Positions 60,670-64,000 of a DNA stretch of 64,000 nucleotides are shown piece by piece. The DNA is from Streptococcus macedonicus ACA-DC 198. Its GTDB lineage: Bacteria; Bacillota; Bacilli; Lactobacillales; Streptococcaceae. Numbering within the stretch: position 1 is the stretch's first letter; the number at the start of each line of letters is the position of its first letter. The DNA lies in contig HE613569.1 in the NCBI GenBank assembly GCA_000283635.1, forward strand, positions 707,501 to 771,500, written 5' to 3'. The notes under the pieces were generated by a model. That model did no database searches, was not told the DNA's origin, and worked only from the letters and a program-made list of their open reading frames with translations. Made by a program: the position numbers and the translations under genes.

Positions 60670-60693
60670 ATATCGAAAAATCTAAATATATCG
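60670..60693. promoter_or_regulatory. Possible ArsR operator upstream of the flavin oxidoreductase
   Basis: ATATCGAAAAAT (60670-60681), with a second ATATCG at 60688-60693, resembles ATATCGAGAAAAAT in the ArsR gene's own promoter. A -10-like TACAAT lies downstream at 60717-60722. Confidence 0.4.
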
Positions 60694-60742
60694 TTTTAAA
60701 ATTTTCAATAATTTTCTACAATACAGAAAAAGGGGTCATTTT

Positions 60743-61930
60743 ATGTCAAATCAATTAACCGACAAAGTCGTTTTGCGTCATGGCACAGTTTTAAATAATC
60801 GCATGGCGATGTCACCGATGCAAACTCATTCAGGGAAACGTGGTGGCTTTGTTTCAGATGATACGCTTTGCTATTACAATGCACGTTCAAAAGCAGCAGG
60901 GCTTTTAATTACAGAGTTTCATTATGTTAGTCCAAATGGTGGTCCAGCTTATGTGCCTGGCTATCCTGAACAATTAGGGGCTTATTCTGATGAGCATTTA
61001 GACGGTTTGCGTCAAGTAGCTCAAGCTTTGAAAAAGGATGGCAATAATGCAATTCTCCAAGTTCATCACGGCGGTCGCGCAGCTATTGGGCAAGCGATTA
61101 GCGGGCAAGATGTCGTTGCACCAAGTCAGGTTGATTTTAGTTTCCTAGATTATCCTATTCGTGAATTAACAGCAGACGAAATTGATGATATTATCAAAGA
61201 TTTTGGCAAAGCCACTCGACGTGCGATTAAAGCTGGGTTTGACGGCGTTGAAATTCATGGAGCCAATCATTACCTTATCCAACAATTCTTCTCAAAATTA
61301 TCAAATTTCCGTACCGATAAATGGGGTAGTAGTCTTGAAAAGAGAACGGCGTTTCCACTAGCTGTTGTTGCTGAGGTTATGGACGTTGTTGCTAAAGAAG
61401 CACCACAAGACTTTATCGTTGGTTATCGTATTAGTCCAGAAGAAATTCATGGTGATGCGATTGGTTATACTTACCAAGAATCTGTTCAACTTATCGCAGA
61501 AGTGGTGAAATATCAATTGGATTACATTCACCTATCGCTTTGGGATGGTTATTCTTCAAGACCGCAAGGCGTTGATAAGACATATGCAGAATTGTTCAGA
61601 GAAGTTCTTGACGATGAGACAAAATTAATGTTGGTTGGTGGTGTTTTTGGAGAAGAAGCTGCGCGTGATGCGATTGAAAACTATGGTGATTTAATTGCTG
61701 TTGGACGTGGTACTTTGGTTGACCCATTATTTGCTCAAAAAATCATGTTGGGTCAAGGAGATACGATTTTAAGTGAAGTGAGTCCTGAAACACTTGATTA
61801 TATCAAATGGACACCAGGTTTATTTGAAGCATTTTCGCGTCAAGATTCTCTTGGTTTGCCAAAAATTCCTGGGGCAGAAAGTATCTATCATCTTCATACA
61901 GGACGTTTTGATATGTACTCTAAAAAATAA
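60743..61930 (+). CDS. Old Yellow Enzyme family NADH-dependent flavin oxidoreductase
   Basis: This 395-residue FMN enzyme of the OYE/YqjM-like family reduces activated C=C bonds. It has LNNRMAMSPMQTHSG near residue 18, the active-site HHGGRAA near residue 109, EIHGANHYLIQQFFSKLSN near residue 171 and the C-terminal VGRGTLVDP near residue 322. The physiological substrate is unknown; such enzymes often answer reactive electrophiles, consistent with an adjacent ArsR-type regulator. The Shine-Dalgarno is AAAGGGG. Confidence 0.9.
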   Translation: MSNQLTDKVVLRHGTVLNNRMAMSPMQTHSGKRGGFVSDDTLCYYNARSKAAGLLITEFHYVSPNGGPAYVPGYPEQLGAYSDEHLDGLRQVAQALKKDGNNAILQVHHGGRAAIGQAISGQDVVAPSQVDFSFLDYPIRELTADEIDDIIKDFGKATRRAIKAGFDGVEIHGANHYLIQQFFSKLSNFRTDKWGSSLEKRTAFPLAVVAEVMDVVAKEAPQDFIVGYRISPEEIHGDAIGYTYQESVQLIAEVVKYQLDYIHLSLWDGYSSRPQGVDKTYAELFREVLDDETKLMLVGGVFGEEAARDAIENYGDLIAVGRGTLVDPLFAQKIMLGQGDTILSEVSPETLDYIKWTPGLFEAFSRQDSLGLPKIPGAESIYHLHTGRFDMYSKK

Positions 61931-62003
61931 TCAAAGAAGAATGAAGTAATGCAGTCAACTACCATTCTTTCTGAAATGGTTTAGATAATATAAACAGTGA
62001 TAA

Positions 62004-62040
62004 GCGAATCGGTTATGTTATCAGAGGCGATTCGTTTTTG
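62004..62040 (+). terminator. Terminator after the flavin oxidoreductase
   Basis: GCGAATCG (62004-62011) pairs with CGATTCGT (62028-62035), followed by five T residues. It lies in the 390-base gap 61931-62320, which otherwise holds only the acetolactate synthase promoter region. Confidence 0.8.
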
Positions 62041-62143
62041 TGGTATGATGACAGATTGTCTAAAATTGGCTTGATATTTTTATTTTAAAGCAGAACCATT
62101 TTCAGATTATTTAAAATTATTTCAAAGAAAGATAAAGAAAAAA

Positions 62144-62223
62144 TTCACAAACAATTTTTCACAAACTTTCTGTAAGACTATGGTATAATTGAATCATATT
62201 TGTGAAAAAACAAAAATTTGTGA
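62144..62223 (+). promoter_or_regulatory. Promoter of alsS flanked by TTCACAA / TTGTGA repeats
   Basis: An extended -10 TG-G-TATAAT lies at 62181-62189. Upstream are two TTCACAA repeats (62144-62150 and 62158-62164); downstream are two TTGTGA repeats (62200-62205 and 62218-62223), the reverse complement. These resemble half-sites of Rex or Crp/Fnr-type regulators. The transcript would carry a leader of about 125 bases. Confidence 0.5.
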
Positions 62224-62320
62224 TTTAGATTGGACTGATTCTTACACCAAATCCAGCTATGATTTTGATGCTTTTCGACAGTAAAATGAATGAGTCATCT
62301 AAAGACATATAGGAGATAAA

Positions 62321-63997
62321 ATGACAAACAATAATAAACAATATGGGGCTGATTTAGTAGTAGATAGCCTCATTAATCATGACATTGATTATGTCTTTGG
62401 TATTCCTGGTGCTAAAATTGACCGTGTGTTTGACACGCTCGAGGATAAGGGACCAAAATTGATTGTTGCTCGTCATGAGCAAAATGCCGCTTTTATGGCG
62501 CAAGGAATTGGACGTATTACAGGTACGCCTGGTGTTGTGATTACAACAAGTGGTCCTGGGGTTTCAAACTTGGCGACAGGTCTGATAACCGCAACGGATG
62601 AAGGTGACCCTGTTTTGGCGATTTCAGGACAAGTTAAACGTTCTGATTTGTTGAAACGTTCTCACCAATCTATGAAAAATGTGGCAATGATGGAGCCAGT
62701 CACAAAATATGCAGTAGAAGTTCATGACCCAAACACACTTTCTGAAACAATCGCTAATGCTTATCGTGTAGCAAAATCAGGAAAACGCGGTGCTAGTTTT
62801 GTGTCTATTCCACAAGATGTGACTGATAGTTTGGTTTCGGTCAAAGCGATTAAGCCACTAACCGACCCAAAACTTGGTTCTGCATCAGTTGATGATGTTA
62901 ATTATCTAGCACAAGCGATTCGTAACGCTGACTTGCCAGTTCTTCTTTTGGGAAATGGTGCTTCAACACGTGCTGTTACCAATGCTATTCGCAAGTTGCT
63001 AGAAGCGGTTAAATTGCCAGTTGTTGAAACATTCCAAGGTGCAGGCATTGTCTCACGTGAATTGGAAGAAGATACTTTCTTTGGACGTGTTGGGCTTTTC
63101 CGCAATCAGCCAGGTGACATGTTGCTTAAAAAAGCTGACCTTGTTATTGCTATCGGTTATGACCCAATCGAGTATGAAGCCCGAAATTGGAATGCTGAAA
63201 TTTCAGCTCGTATTATTGTTATCGACGTTGCGCAAGCTGAAATCGATACTTATTTCCAACCAGAACGTGAATTGATTGGTGACATTGCGGATACGATTGA
63301 CTTGCTCTTGCCTGCCGTTAATGGTTATGTTTTGCCAAAAGCATCAGTAGATTATTTGAAAAATCTGAAGAAAAATGTTGTTGAAGATGTCAAATTTGAC
63401 CGTAATTCCAAGGAAGGTTTGGTTCACCCACTTGATGTTATTGATGTCTTACAAGAAAATACAACAGATGATATGACTGTCACTGTTGACGTTGGTAGTC
63501 ACTACATTTGGATGGCGCGTTATTTCAAATCATATGAAGCTCGTCACTTGCTTTTCTCAAATGGAATGCAAACCCTCGGTGTTGCACTTCCTTGGGCAAT
63601 CTCAGCAGCGCTTGTACGTCCAAATACGAAAGTTATTTCAGTTTCTGGTGACGGTGGCTTCCTCTTTTCAGCGCAAGAATTGGAAACTGCCGTACGCCTT
63701 AATTTACCAATCATTCACATCATTTGGAATGATGGTAAATACAACATGGTTGAATTCCAAGAAGAAATGAAATACGGTCGTTCATCAGGCGTTGATTTTG
63801 GTCCAGTTGATTTTGTTAAATATGCAGAAAGTTTTGGTGCAAAAGGTTATCGTGTTGACAGCAAAGTTTCATTTGAAGAAACACTTAAGAAAGCTTTGGA
63901 AGAAGCAAGCAATGGTCCAATTTTGATTGATATTCCAATTGACTACAAAGATAATATCAAACTTGGCGAAACAATCCTGCCAGACGAATTCTATTAA
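62321..63997 (+). CDS. alsS: Acetolactate synthase, catabolic type
   Basis: AlsS condenses two pyruvates to alpha-acetolactate, leading to acetoin and diacetyl, and relieves acid stress. The 558-residue ThDP enzyme has the catalytic Glu in [14 protein letters not shown] near residue 53. The central domain spans about 195-330, and the ThDP motif [18 protein letters not shown] is near residue 443 with [27 protein letters not shown] after it. No regulatory subunit gene is adjacent, which supports the catabolic form. The downstream acetolactate decarboxylase expected by context would lie beyond the window. Confidence 0.92.
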   Translation: MTNNNKQYGADLVVDSLINHDIDYVFGIPGAKIDRVFDTLEDKGPKLIVARHEQNAAFMAQGIGRITGTPGVVITTSGPGVSNLATGLITATDEGDPVLAISGQVKRSDLLKRSHQSMKNVAMMEPVTKYAVEVHDPNTLSETIANAYRVAKSGKRGASFVSIPQDVTDSLVSVKAIKPLTDPKLGSASVDDVNYLAQAIRNADLPVLLLGNGASTRAVTNAIRKLLEAVKLPVVETFQGAGIVSRELEEDTFFGRVGLFRNQPGDMLLKKADLVIAIGYDPIEYEARNWNAEISARIIVIDVAQAEIDTYFQPERELIGDIADTIDLLLPAVNGYVLPKASVDYLKNLKKNVVEDVKFDRNSKEGLVHPLDVIDVLQENTTDDMTVTVDVGSHYIWMARYFKSYEARHLLFSNGMQTLGVALPWAISAALVRPNTKVISVSGDGGFLFSAQELETAVRLNLPIIHIIWNDGKYNMVEFQEEMKYGRSSGVDFGPVDFVKYAESFGAKGYRVDSKVSFEETLKKALEEASNGPILIDIPIDYKDNIKLGETILPDEFY

Positions 63998-64000
63998 CTT

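Overview
This window looks like chromosomal DNA of a low-GC lactic-acid Streptococcus. The evidence is the streptococcal gene order throughout: murA-GNAT-YtoI-map, dgkB beside the glycogen and ATP synthase loci, an atpEBFHAGDC operon beginning with atpE, DUF1146-murA-epuA-endA, pheS-GNAT-pheT, rexB-rexA, miaA-hflX-rnz-SDR-recJ, and dnaD-nth-trmK-nif3. The presence of PulA/GlgP remnants, a bile-salt-hydrolase-type gene and a catabolic acetolactate synthase would fit the Streptococcus bovis/equinus complex, but species assignment is inference and was not tested.

Layout. 0.1-5.2 kb: a MurA paralogue, an acetyltransferase, a CBS/DRTGG regulator, methionine aminopeptidase and a BrkB membrane protein. 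5.2-9.4 kb: GtrA (reverse strand), a preQ1-II riboswitch with the queuosine-precursor transporter QueT, DNA ligase and diacylglycerol kinase. 9.4-12.6 kb: the wreck of a glycogen locus. pulA carries a frameshift and an intact ISL3-family element, and is then fused in frame to the last third of glgP, so everything normally lying between them is gone. 12.8-19.3 kb: the F1Fo ATP synthase operon. 19.3-22.1 kb: DUF1146, the second MurA, EpuA and a membrane-anchored DNA-entry nuclease. 22.2-27.1 kb: a dead acetyltransferase, then a T-box leader with phenylalanyl-tRNA synthetase. 27.2-34.1 kb: the RexAB (AddAB-type) exonuclease/helicase. 34.2-36.5 kb: a MetE-like methyltransferase (reverse), a PHP histidinol phosphatase and DUF3042. 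36.7-43.6 kb: miaA, hflX, an uncharacterised protein, rnz, an SDR and recJ.

43.6-48.0 kb is an accessory stretch between recJ and apt that is rich in broken genes: a glycine-rich small protein, an acyltransferase and a choloylglycine hydrolase are all disrupted, with a CPBP protease of doubtful start and an intact DinB-like protein. 48.1-53.8 kb: apt, metA, dnaD, nth, trmK, nif3-like and an FAD oxidase. 53.8-56.4 kb: rmlA-rmlC-rmlB for dTDP-rhamnose precursors. 56.5-64 kb: an HD protein, a Nudix hydrolase, an AI-2E family exporter, a TPR protein with an overlapping small membrane protein, an ArsR regulator with an Old Yellow Enzyme, and acetolactate synthase.

Most of the window is ordinary core genome, and I do not see a new multi-gene system. 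The points most worth a second look are regulatory or evolutionary. A C(UUCG)G hairpin sits between the Shine-Dalgarno and the start codon of rnz. Four genes have a -10 box placed exactly so that the transcript would begin at the ATG. LysR-type MET-boxes lie at about -65 and -32 of metA and at about -64 of the MetE-like gene. A convergent terminator palindrome encodes the last residues of both neighbouring proteins. An intrinsic terminator is built into the transposase-side end of the ISL3 element. The glycogen operon has been collapsed into one fusion reading frame.
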